From NCBI RefSeq assembly GCF_001577835.2, contig NC_029518.1:34031462-34095461 (forward strand): a DNA stretch of 64,000 nt. Direction: 5' to 3'. The notes under the pieces were generated by a model. The model saw only the letters and a list, made by a program, of their open reading frames with translations. It was not told where the DNA came from and did not search any database. Shown here piece by piece: positions 14,101 to 23,110 of the stretch; position 1 is the first letter of the stretch; every line of letters begins with the position of its first letter. Made by a program: the position numbers and the translations under genes. This DNA is from Coturnix japonica. Taxonomy: Eukaryota > Chordata > Aves > Galliformes > Phasianidae.

Positions 14101-16725
14101 TGCCACTTAAATGAGTTTTCTTCTTAGCATAATGATTTGTCCTCTCAGAAAATACATATAACACTGAGCATTATTTGGGAAATGAGTGGGAGTTAACATG
14201 TTTCCCTTAAGGCTTTAGTTGCTGTATTGTAGAGGGCAGAAATTAGTCACTCAAGGCTTTTTATGCTAGATGTTATCTGAATACTTAACTAGAAGTAAGA
14301 GGACATTTTTACTGTCTTGATGACATTTCCTTTGTGCAAGTAAACTAAAACGTTGAAATGCAATTGAGACTTTGGAGCTTACTGTGTATTTGCAAAAATA
14401 TATATATATCCAGTTCATGTATTTTTAACTGTCTTTCCTGGACATAAATAGTTATTTGGGTTCTATCTACAAACTCGTATACAAACAATTCTGTCACTTG
14501 CAGCAGGAAGAGCTATTAGTGTGTTTAAGGATTCCCATGCTAGAAACTAACAGCTGGGAAATGCTATTCTGGATAAATGAGAATCTGTTTAAGTTGTGTC
14601 GGTTACTGCCCTTTGGTTTCTAGGAAAAAAAATCTTCACACAGTGTTCCTTCCAAATATGAGATTCCACCTGGAATACACTGTCTGTAATCATTATGTGT
14701 AATAGCTGTGTTTCCTATGCCACAGAAACTATGGGATTGCAGAATATGTAACGCATCAAAACCACTAACAGATGTGTTCCTCTAGAGGGACATGTGTTGG
14801 AGTTACCTCCAGAGTTACTGAGTTGGCTACCTGCTACTGAATCTCATTGCTACCTAGGATGAGGGCTGTGATATGTGGACTTGAGTTGTCCATACAAGCT
14901 GAGGTTGTGGGGGATTTTTCTTCAGTCATCATTCTCTAATAGTGGGAAAAGAAGCAATTCTAGACTTCTTCCTTCTTTTGTTTTGTTTGTTTTGTCTTGT
15001 ACTCCTTTATTAATCTCACTTCTGTATATTCTCTCTTGTATTTGTCAGGGATGCTGTTGTAGCTGTGGATCGCATGATTTCAGTAGAAAACGATAACTTC
15101 CAACCCCACAAGCGCTCCCGTCTCTATGGAATCACTACAGCTTTTGCTCAGTGCCCAAGAGGTAATGCAAATGATCCTCAAGTTTTTCCAGCTGTGCAGC
15201 ATCTTAGCACATAAATGAACTGAGCCCTTCAGTGGGAGCTGTTACTGCCACCTGATGTAGGTGGTTAGTGAAGGTCTGGTTATTGCTTAGATTTCAGTCT
15301 TCAGAGAAATTAAAAATTACTTTTGTTGTTGGTGCTTTGTTTTGTTTTTTTTTATAGTTGCCATATCCAACCAGAATAGGCAGAGGAGTCTTGTTCTATC
15401 ATTAGACATGGCTAAAGCTGCTGTCTTGTCAGTATCTAACTTGAATCCTATACTTATGGCTAGGGACTTATTTAATCAAAATGGTCTTCCAGATGTCCTT
15501 AATGAGATCCAGTGTCTTTAAAATGGGAATGTTCAAAAAACAGCAGGTGGCAGAGTGGGTGGACTGATCTTTCTGTTCTCTTGAATGTTAAGCTTTTCAA
15601 ATACGTTACTGAAAACCACCCTGTGAAACTTAGAAAAGAGGAATTTTGATAGCCTTTGAAATAAGCTTACTCTTTGGGAAGCAATAACACTGTCCAGTTA
15701 TGTTCTTCTTTTCAAATCACTGTGATGAGAAGAGTTCTCTGTTTTGTTCTTACTATGTGGCTAGATTCATAATTGTGTTGTTTTAACTTCGGGCCTAAAA
15801 AAAAACAAACTCTAAATAGAGTATCTGCTCAAGTTATTCAGTACATACAGTAAAAACTTAATTGCATGTCTGGTTCAGAGCATTAAAATATGCACAGGAA
15901 TTTCATAACTAAGAAATTAGATATTTTATTCCCAGTAGTTAATTAGATAATGTTAACTAGATAATGTTAACTACTAGTTAATAATTAATATTTCCATTGT
16001 GATAGGCACCGTATAACAAAACAACAATCTGTGCTCTAACGAGAAGGTTATATTTGTAATTTTAGGAACCTTGACATTATTTTTCGTATTGACTTCACAT
16101 GTTTGTCTCTGACTGATGTCTTTTCCCTCAAATCCATTGCTTTGGGCATTCCCTCATCTTTCATTTTACCCCTCAATGTTAATGCATTCCTTCCTAAATC
16201 CCCCTATTTTGGTCTTTTTGCTAGTCATTCCTCAGTATTTTTCTAGTGGGACGGTGGGGATGAAGTACTGTACCATTTTGAATTTGGTCCTCATTTGTTA
16301 CATTTCACATTTCCTTACCCTTTTATCATTCTGATGTCTGTGACCACTCAGCCAATTTATGAAGTACATTTCTGAGCATATTTTTTGGTGTTGCCTGTTT
16401 TGCTCTGTCCTTATATCTGGACCTTTCCTTGAGGTGAATATCAGAAGCAAGGATCTGATGACTTTGATATCCCCAACATGTAGTTTCTTCTCAGTTTGTT
16501 TCCCTGATGTAGTTGTGAATCTGCACATTTTGCACATGTGTTTGGATTTTATTGTGGGTTTGCTTTTGCTTTCCTTCAACATTTTTCATCTCTTCTTTTT
16601 CAGGACATAACTACTGTACAGTGAATAATGGTGGTTGTACTCACCTCTGCTTGGCTACTCCAGAAGGCCGCTCTTGCCGCTGTCCTGACAACACAGTTGG
16701 AGTGGACTGTATAGAAAGAAACTGA
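414..16725 (+). CDS. NID1: Nidogen-1, C-terminal part (9 exons, 5' incomplete)
   Basis: Nidogen-1 (entactin) is a secreted basement-membrane glycoprotein that bridges the laminin and type IV collagen networks. Coding exons are 414-536, 6422-6646, 7262-7434, 8200-8326, 11532-11703, 12356-12513, 13778-13901, 15049-15161 and 16604-16725. All introns are GT-AG and the codon phases join without a break. They encode about 444 residues, which matches by memory the last third of the roughly 1,247-residue human protein. Domain order is calcium-binding EGF, thyroglobulin type-1, YWTD beta-propeller (G3, the laminin gamma-1 binding globule) and C-terminal EGF. NID1 rather than NID2 is favoured by close agreement with remembered human NID1 in [41 protein letters not shown] and the tail VGVDCIER. 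The signal peptide, NIDO domain, G2 domain and earlier EGF modules lie upstream of the window. The reading frame is intact with no sign of decay. Confidence 0.96.
4009..4024. repeat. (TTTG)4 short tandem repeat
   Basis: Four copies of TTTG lie in the NID1 intron, immediately before a T-rich stretch. It is a simple repeat with no further role visible. Confidence 0.8.
5093..5172. repeat. (TTA)26 microsatellite
   Basis: About 26 copies of TTA run here with two single-base interruptions near the left end (TTG and CTA). The right part is pure for about 55 bases. Its length suggests a polymorphic marker. The open frames it creates on both strands (runs of Ile, Asn, Leu or Tyr) are products of the repeat and not genes. 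Confidence 0.97.
6422..6646 (+). CDS. NID1: NID1 exon: thyroglobulin type-1 module
   Basis: The 225 nt exon is phase 1 at both ends. It encodes a thyroglobulin type-1 domain, with its hallmark CWCV, the preceding [13 protein letters not shown] and the closing PPC, whose last cysteine codon is split by the next intron. Six cysteines give the usual three disulfides. In nidogens this module sits between the EGF rod and the G3 propeller. The donor is GTAAGT. Confidence 0.96.
6647..7261 (+). other. NID1: NID1 intron (615 bp)
   Basis: This is a short GT-AG intron. From about 6937 it has no stop in the frame of the following exon, which I read as chance. No repeat was recognised. Confidence 0.85.
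7262..7434 (+). CDS. NID1: NID1 exon: linker and first propeller strands
   Basis: This 173 nt exon enters in phase 1 and leaves in phase 0. It encodes a short Pro/Ala-rich linker after the thyroglobulin module, then [20 protein letters not shown], the opening strands of the beta-propeller. That stretch corresponds closely to [20 protein letters not shown] in human NID1 (from memory). The acceptor is GACAAG and the donor GTAAGT. Confidence 0.95.
7435..8199 (+). other. NID1: NID1 intron (765 bp)
   Basis: This GT-AG intron is AT-rich and ends TGACAACAG. I see nothing else in it. Confidence 0.85.
8200..8326 (+). CDS. NID1: NID1 exon: YWTD repeat ([15 protein letters not shown])
   Basis: The 127 nt exon (phase 0 in, phase 1 out) encodes the propeller blade [20 protein letters not shown], followed by [14 protein letters not shown]. 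The YWTD motif marks an LDL-receptor class B blade. Human NID1 has nearly the same sequence here (from memory). The donor is GTAACA. Confidence 0.95.
8327..11531 (+). other. NID1: NID1 intron (3.2 kb)
   Basis: This GT-AG intron ends in a strong CTTTTCCCTTGCAG acceptor. It holds a run of 16 G at 8883-8898 and a short GT repeat at 9557-9572. I see no transposon with confidence and no extra exon. Confidence 0.85.
8883..8898. repeat. G16 homopolymer
   Basis: Sixteen consecutive G residues lie on the sense strand of NID1 pre-mRNA, followed by an A-rich stretch. Such a run can form G-quadruplexes in DNA or RNA and is prone to slippage and sequencing error, so its exact length is uncertain. Confidence 0.9.
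11532..11703 (+). CDS. NID1: NID1 exon: propeller blade with FWTD
   Basis: The 172 nt exon (phase 1 in, phase 2 out) encodes [20 protein letters not shown], then [20 protein letters not shown] and [12 protein letters not shown]. This is a typical YWTD-type blade with the L-D-G-x-x-R-R turn. The donor is GTATGG, a weaker but acceptable site. Confidence 0.95.
11704..12355 (+). other. NID1: NID1 intron (652 bp)
   Basis: This GT-AG intron has a T-rich 3' part at 12,270-12,290 and a CCTCTTAAG acceptor. No repeat was recognised. Confidence 0.85.
12356..12513 (+). CDS. NID1: NID1 exon: propeller blade with YWTDW
   Basis: The 158 nt exon (phase 2 in, phase 1 out) encodes [20 protein letters not shown], then [20 protein letters not shown] and the next blade start MLCWVDAG. 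It is one of the most conserved stretches of the laminin-binding propeller. The donor is GTAAAC. Confidence 0.96.
12514..13777 (+). other. NID1: NID1 intron (1.26 kb) with CR1 fragment
   Basis: This GT-AG intron carries a CR1 3' fragment in sense orientation at 12,735-12,893 and a long pyrimidine-rich stretch at 13,130-13,207. The acceptor is TTCACTTCACCCAG. Confidence 0.85.
12735..12893 (+). mobile_element. CR1 LINE fragment, 3' end
   Basis: About 160 bp match the 3' end of avian CR1 from memory: CTGGAAGC, GGATGAGGCTTTGAGCAACC, TGGTCTAGTGGGAGGTGTCC, GGGGTTGGAACT, GGTCCCTTCCAACCC and a decayed terminal CCATTCTAC. It is severely 5' truncated, as most CR1 copies are, lies in the sense direction of NID1 and has no coding capacity. 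Confidence 0.9.
13778..13901 (+). CDS. NID1: NID1 exon: propeller blade with YYTDW
   Basis: The 124 nt exon (phase 1 in, phase 2 out) encodes [20 protein letters not shown], then [20 protein letters not shown]. Human NID1 has the same blade with [17 protein letters not shown] (from memory). The donor is GTATGT. Confidence 0.95.
13902..15048 (+). other. NID1: NID1 intron (1.15 kb)
   Basis: This GT-AG intron contains a p53-family-like motif pair at 13,981-14,006 and a short TA run at about 14,396-14,408. The acceptor is TTGTATTTGTCAG. No transposon was recognised. Confidence 0.85.
13981..14006. promoter_or_regulatory. Candidate p53/p63/p73 response element in NID1 intron
   Basis: AGACATGTCT (13,981-13,990) fits the p53 half-site RRRCWWGYYY at all ten positions. 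TGACATGTCA (13,997-14,006) fits at eight of ten, with a 6 bp spacer. This is motif evidence only; binding is not shown. Confidence 0.3.
15049..15161 (+). CDS. NID1: NID1 exon: last propeller blade
   Basis: The 113 nt exon (phase 2 in, phase 1 out) encodes [20 protein letters not shown], then [18 protein letters not shown], closing the six-bladed propeller. It matches human [22 protein letters not shown] (from memory). The donor is GTAATG. Confidence 0.95.
15162..16603 (+). other. NID1: NID1 last intron (1.44 kb)
   Basis: This GT-AG intron has a small tandem copy of AGATAATGTTAACT at about 15,944-15,972 inside an AT-rich patch. The acceptor is CTTCTTTTTCAG. No transposon was recognised. Confidence 0.85.
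16604..16725 (+). CDS. NID1: NID1 last coding exon: C-terminal EGF module and stop
   Basis: This exon encodes [20 protein letters not shown] and then a tail ending VGVDCIERN, followed by TGA at 16,723-16,725. Its six cysteines form the C-terminal EGF domain that packs after the propeller. The last residue is Asn where remembered human NID1 has Lys. Confidence 0.97.
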
Positions 16726-17510
16726 GCATTAATATGAGCTTTCAAGCAGCAGGCACCTTCTGGGAATGTGCCATAAACAATTCAGATCTATCAACACAAT
16801 CAGGCCCTAGAGATAAGTGCTGCATGCTGTTGACTGCAAGCCACAATGCGCATATGCAGACACACAGGCAATGACTGTTTTGTAGCAGTTAGGCAAGACA
16901 GAGCCATCCGGGCTGGGTCCAATTGCATCTTAATCCTTGTAATACAATCTTTTTGCTTTGTAAGAAAGATGTGGAGGCCTTAGTTGTACTTGAGTCAGGC
17001 TAGGAAGAAGTGTGTCTTAGCGAATACAGAATGGAGTAAAGGATGGTGTGAGACTGGATTGAGACTGGATTGCACCTCAAAGCACACAGCAGTTATCTGC
17101 ACAATGGCATGTTTGGCCCTTCACATATATGAAGGCTGTACTTTTAGCTGAGAAGCAGCCAGAGGGTCCTAAGGATGGATAGATGTAGTTGTAATATCAC
17201 AGATTCAATGCCTAACTGCATTTATCCCCACTTACCAGACTTTGAATTTTCAAAACTTGAATCTCACCTTTTGACTTCTCATTACAGAAATATTTTATCC
17301 ACATGCTGTCAGGGTATTATTTACTACCCTCATGTGATCCATACCCATCGCATGTGATTCTTTAGAGTCAGGGATGTGTAGTGGCTGTGTTTGAAGTTTT
17401 TGCTGGAGTTTGAGGGATTCATTTCTCTTCCATCTGATGTAGATTCCTTTGTAGTTTCCTAAAATCCCTTAAACAAACTTTTAGATTTAGATCTCAGTTG
17501 CTGGTAGTTC

Positions 17511-17541
17511 ATAAAAAGAAAAAAACAAAAAAAAAGAAAAC
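17511..17541 (+). repeat. A-rich tract in NID1 3' UTR
   Basis: About 30 bases are almost all A with a few G and C interruptions. It can cause internal priming in oligo-dT cDNA libraries and so false 3' ends. Confidence 0.8.
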
Positions 17542-18266
17542 ATAGATATTAATTCATTTGGAGGTGTTTGTTTTATAAAGAGAGTCATATTTGTTTCCTG
17601 AGAGCTTATAAAATAATATTTCTATATTTGATTCTATAAGCCTGAAAATGATCTTTGAATTTTATTGTAGCCATCTTTCTTCTTTAGCAAACTACGTTAT
17701 GCTTTCTTTGGTAAACCATAAACATGGCATTTAAAAATCTGATTTCCAGAAGGGTTGGTTGTGTCTTGGTGCTTAAAGGTAAAAATCATTATGTCCCCTT
17801 TGTGTGCCATTGCTGAGTAACAACAAGCAAAGTTGAAGCACATTTTCAGCACTATCAATGAGCTGTAGTTGGGAAGCAAAATCAAATATTCATGTTCTTA
17901 ATGTCATACTAAACCAAGAGTGAAGTTAAGCTTCTTCACAGTGTGTTGGGAAACATGCTCATGTGCAAGACCACTTCTGTCAGTGTATTCTTCACAATGC
18001 TGTGATAAGAGCAGTAAGCTATTAACATCCTTATTTCCTCACTCCTTTTCCAGATGCTACAGTTAAGCTTCATAAAGAGCCAGTTCTGAGTCTCAACTGT
18101 GTGACATCTTCCTGTTTAATTGTATATTTTTCATAAAATAGCAATGTATTTAAAGGTATTTTGCTGTAACTTTTTGTAGCAATTCATTTTACTCATACAC
18201 TTAATCAGGTGAATTGAAGGTGCTTGATAATTCTTTCTCCAGAATTATTCACATGTCTGGTGAAAT

Positions 18267-18312
18267 ATTAAAGTTTACACTCTGTACAGGTATCTTCAGT
18301 ATGGTCAATAAA
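18267..18312 (+). terminator. NID1: NID1 polyadenylation signals ATTAAA and AATAAA
   Basis: ATTAAA at 18,267-18,272 and AATAAA at 18,307-18,312 are followed by a U/GU-rich stretch (TGTTGGTTTTTT and TTATTATTTTCC), the usual downstream element. Cleavage is expected near 18,325-18,335. Confidence 0.75.
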
Positions 18313-18335
18313 GAAATGTTGGTTTTTTAAGATCT

Positions 18336-21300
18336 TATTATTTTCCTGTTTTAAAAAGAAATGTCCTGCCTGCAGACGGAGGTGATGTGAAGTGTCTGAA
18401 TTCTCTTGTACAAGTCTGGGTTTAGTTGACTCTTCTGTCTAGTCATCATTTTTCTTATCTGAGATGAAACAGAACAGGGCTTTTGTATTTTAAAAGCAGT
18501 AGGATTATTTTATGCCGAACAAATATGAGAGCACTAGAAGAACAACAGATTCCTATATTTTGTGACTTGGATGGCAAAGACCTTTTACTGGATGTTAACC
18601 TTTGTTTAACTTCATCAGGTAAACCTAACTCAGTTATACTATACTTCACACTTGTGCATTAGTGAAATACAGGACAAGGACTACAGTAAGTGAGGGACAG
18701 AATGCTTTTCCCAGAAATGGCCTGGGTGCAGAGTTTTGTGGTGGCAGGGTGCTTTATCACTTGGTGCTGCAGCATGTGAGCTGTGTGTGTGGCTGTAGGT
18801 GTGCTGTACCTGCAGGTTGAAAGCTAAGCAGTGGGGCCTGTTGGAAGTAGTGATGCTGAGGTTAAACTCCTTTGCTTTTACTCCATCAGTATGTCAGTGT
18901 CAGATCTAAATGCAGTGACCAGGATCGGGTTGTCCCGTGATTGCCAGGCAGGGCTGTTGTGATGAGGCAGACCTGTGGGCAAGCTGGGGAGCTGGTCTCT
19001 TGGCCAGGGTAAGGATCAATGGGATGCATGGCTGTAGCACAGCTCTGGAAAGGCTCAGGGTGAGAGCCTCAGCTAAAGAGCAGCCCCCAAGGGAAGGAGA
19101 GTGGCTCTCAGCGGGGCCTCTCAGAAGCAATGTTTGAGGACAATCTCTGCTGAGGTTTCTTTGGGCTTTCTTCATACCTCTTATCAGCCAGCTGGCCTGA
19201 TATGACCAGCTCAGCTGCTAGGGAGTGTGCTCTGGGTCATGATGCTCTGGAGTTTCCTTATTGCTCTAAATGTTTGCTTCCTCATTGAGTATTGCTAAAT
19301 ATTTGGCCTCAAAGGTGTTTTGTGGTGTTGCATTCCTCGTTTTAATTGCAGTCTGGGGAGAACCCAATCTTTACAGATTCTGGCATTAGCTCTTGGCGGG
19401 GTGTCTGTCTTGTGTCTGTCATCATTTTTGCAGTTAAATGTTTGCGAGTGTTTTGAATGAGAACTCACAAATGTGAATTTTCTATTTCTTCCCTCTAAAC
19501 ACAGAGAGTTAATAGCATCTTTTTATAACGCTGTGCTTTCTCACGCTGATGTGAATCTAATTCATTTATGGAAAATGGGATTTCTTCAAAATTAATTTAT
19601 CATAATAGTCTGGGACTGTAATCATGTCAGTTTGTGTTGTTATGGTGTTGGAGGAGGTGATTGATTAAATGTAATTGTAGTTCTACTTTGTTTTCCTACC
19701 AAACAGTAGATTTCCAGGTTTTCCAGGAAAGAACAATTCATTTAATGGTTAAAGACAAAATACTTCAGACTTATTGCATTGCTAAGTGAAATGTTTTATA
19801 ATTCCTTCCATTCAAATCTTCTATCACATAAAATATTAAATGATAATGTTTAGCCATGATGTAAAAAGTTGCAAACAATTGTAGTCTGTGAAAGTCGTAT
19901 CAACTCCCTGGTGAACCAATGGAGTGCTTCAGCCCCCCTTCTGTCTAAGGGTGTTTAATAATGCTGCTTTACTCACTTTTTGACTTCTTAAGAACTCTTT
20001 CCTCGTAGTAAAAGCCCAGTATGGCTTACTGAACCCCACAATCCCATCCAGTATTTTTCCAAGTTGGCAAACTGCTTACTCTGGAATTCTCCATATTGTA
20101 CAATTTTGTCACAACATATTACATTTTTACTCCTAGATATCTAATTAAGAACGACAGATGATTAGTAGGGGATAATGTCCCCTCAGTGACAGTGTCACAA
20201 TGCATCAGTTTAATCTATAGTTAAATGCAAATTAGAGGAGGGGTGCTGTGCAGTCCCTGATTGACTGATCAGGGATATTGATGACTGGGGATGGGTGGTT
20301 CCTGAGCTGGGGCAGCTTCAGGGGAGGCAGAACCCTACCAGGAGCCAGCAGTGCTCAAAGAAGCAGCAAAGTAGGACTGAGAACATGGCGAAGGAGATCT
20401 TTTTTGCTTGGAGATCTTGCTGGCGAAAAAGATGAAATAATAATAATAAAATAGCTTGTGAAACACACATGTTTGCAGGGATTGCATCTGAGAGACACCC
20501 CCTGCTTGGCCTGTTGCCTCCAGCATCCAAGTCCCCAGCTGGGGATCTGGCAGCTGTTTGTTTGTTAAAAGATTGAACCACTTCTTTTGTTTAAATTCTG
20601 CTCCACTTGAAATCTGTCTTTTAACTGATAAATAAGTTTAGGGCAATCTGTCAGTAAAATAAGTGCAAGATTTGAAAGCTGTTTCCTACATATATACATA
20701 TTGAGGACCCTGGGGCTTTGTGTAAGCAAAGAGGCTCAGCTGCCCCTGCAGCTCAGCAAGTGGAGTTCTCTGATGCTTTGTGACAAAGCAGATGGAGCTA
20801 CAGTAACATTTAATGCCTCTTAATTTATTTCTTTCCTTCTCTCCTTTTTCTTTCTTTTTTTTCTTTTTTTTTTTTTCTTTTTTCCAGGAGGATTCTGGAC
20901 TTGATGCCAAGAGGAAAGCTGCTAGTCTCACAAGTAGACAGCATGGCATATTTCAGCCTTTGGCTTCTTTATTTCAAGCATCCACCAAAACCACTTTCAA
21001 TTTGTGGTTCATACCAAGAGGTTGTGTCGTGAGAAACGTGGCCTGCTGTATAGATACTGATGGGTACTGATGCCACATGGTGGCTGTGCATCTGACCCAG
21101 GAACTTGTCTAGTGGCAATGAGGATGGCAATGGAAATCTTCCCAGGAGCTGTATGCAGGTTATGGAGAAAGGGCAACTGAGATGAAAGGCAACTGAAGGA
21201 GAAGCAGATCTTGAGGCAGCAGCTGCTGATCTGTGTGTAGGTGGGAGGAGCAGCTAGCATGGGGACTGTGGTGCTTTTGTGGTCAGTACACTGCTGGAGT

Positions 21301-22873
21301 AGGGCAAGGAAGATGAACTTGTGGAGTCACTGAGTTCTAATGGGTTTTGGAAACCATTCAAATCTCTTCCTTTCTCACTAGAATCAAAATTTCCCACAGA
21401 CCACAGCACTCTCTTTAGGCGCTGTGGTTCCTCCACACAGAGAACAGACCTCAGCAGATAGCCCAGAAGAAAGCCAGAGCAACAAAGCAATGGTCTGCCA
21501 CCAATTTGCTAAACATCTCCAGCAGCTGGAATGCAGAGGTCCCTGATGATGCATTTGTAAGCATGAGATTCTTTCCCTTGTCATGTACTGAAGGCTATCC
21601 TAGTGGTTATTAACCTTTGAGCAGATGTATCTAATGTATTTTTAAGTGATTGTACTTTAATCATTTATCTTAGAGGTCTGTTGCTCTTTCAAACGTATAC
21701 ATCTGAGTGGAAATGGCAAACCACATAGCTAATTTCTTTCTCTAACAAACATGAGGTCCTTCTAGGTTCTTGGCTTCCAAATAGCAATGCAACCATGACA
21801 CTAATTTCTTCATAACAGTAAAAGTTTGATGTGCTGCAGTCAGCGTCTGTGCTTACGTGCCTTGTAACTCAGCTGTCATGATGACATGCCACAATAGCAT
21901 TTTCAGCTGACCTTAGTCTGAAGATTAAGTTGTTCAGCTAAACCATGGCACAACATTTGCTAGAGCCTGTAATGTATTGCACCCATCTAGTAAGATGAAC
22001 TACAAAGCCTGGCATGGTCTCTGCAACAGTTAAAATGAATTTGGTCCCAGAATAAAGATTTGGTATGGTGTATCTTCTCCAGGTAGACATGTCTATGCAC
22101 TATAATGGCAGAAACAGCTTCCAGCAGTGACAGATGGCTGCAGTCTACGTGTACTTACTGTGTCTGTCTGTGACTTATGCTCCACTGTCTGGTAGATTTT
22201 ACTGACTAATTTCATGGATTTAGGAGTCTATTTTGCCAGGAAAGATGTTTTTAATGTTAACCATGGATTAATACAAGGAGGAGGAAATTGTTTTTCTCAG
22301 GGGAAGTGCTGTCAGTGATTGATATGTTCCCTATGAAATCCCAGTCCCCACTGGGTGTTTCCTGGAATCCAAACTGTTTTGGATACAAATTGGCAGTACT
22401 TGCATTTGCTCAATCAGTTCATAACTTGTCTGCTGAATTAACATCTCAGGGGCAGCCACGAGGGTCTGAAAACCTCTCTAAATTGTACGTTGGTTCTGAT
22501 AGAGTATTATACTGGTAGTGCAACAAGAAAATTTGCATTCAGTTTTGTTCCCTAGTTCTGTGACAGATTTATATTCCTACAGTTACGCAATCAGCATTTT
22601 TTCATTTTCAGCTTGATTTTTACTAGAATGAAGAATCACAGAGGGAAGAATAGCATGTTCTTGTATAAAAAACTTCTTAAGATGTCATTTAATGAGCAAC
22701 AAATGTACAACAAGTAAGAAACAGTAAAATTTTGCTCAAAAAATGTTATCAAGAAAAATATTTTCTCCTAAAGCCCCAGCTCTTATATACATGACCCCCA
22801 GTACCCTTGACTCCAAAATGGAAGTAAAATGACCAGTGCAGCACTATAAGTTTTTTTGTCTCTACTTTAAGTT
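18336..22873. other. Intergenic, no gene seen
   Basis: This is unique-looking sequence. It holds an AT-rich stretch with many homeodomain-like TAAT/ATTA cores (about 19,490-19,880), a small GGGGATAATGTCCCC hairpin near 20,169, and a pyrimidine tract ending in a strong AG at 20,827-20,888. Small open frames, such as those at 18,906-19,175 and 21,254-21,490 on the - strand, show no domains or codon bias that I can see. Confidence 0.7.
20827..20888 (+). repeat. Long pyrimidine tract (T/C) ending in CCAG
   Basis: About 58 bases are nearly all T and C and end TTTTTTCCAG. It is a low-complexity tract that also looks like a very strong 3' splice site, although no gene is known here. Confidence 0.85.
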
Positions 22874-23110
22874 TATTTAGACTGGAAGGAGCCTCTGCAA
22901 TATGTCCAGTCCAGTGCCCTGCTCAAAGCCAGGACAACTTTCATGTGAGAGTAGATTGCTCAAGGCCTTCTCTTGCTGGCTTCTGAAAGCTCAGAAGATG
23001 CATTCTCCATGGCGATATCTCAGGGCTGAACCACTTTGGTGTTGAAGACCTTAAGTCCAACATTTTCTTGAAAGTTCAATGGAGCAAGAAGGACCTTCAT
23101 CTAGCAGATT
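22874..23110 (-). mobile_element. CR1 LINE fragment, diverged
   Basis: On the + strand ACTGGAAGGAGCCTCTGCA, CCAGTCCAGTGCCCTGCTCA, AGCCAGGACAACTTTCATG and GATTGCTCAAGGCCTT follow the reverse complement of an older CR1 3' region. The copy is clearly diverged, so it is older than the one in the NID1 intron. Boundaries are approximate. Confidence 0.75.

Larger units (their letters stand above)
16726..18335 (+). other. NID1: NID1 3' UTR
   Basis: About 1.6 kb runs from the TGA to the poly(A) signals, a length in line with other vertebrate NID1 transcripts as I remember them. It contains a perfect 11 bp tandem duplication (17,050-17,071) and an A-rich tract (17,511-17,541) that could act as an internal oligo-dT priming site. 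The exact end is inferred from the AATAAA at 18,307. Confidence 0.8.
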
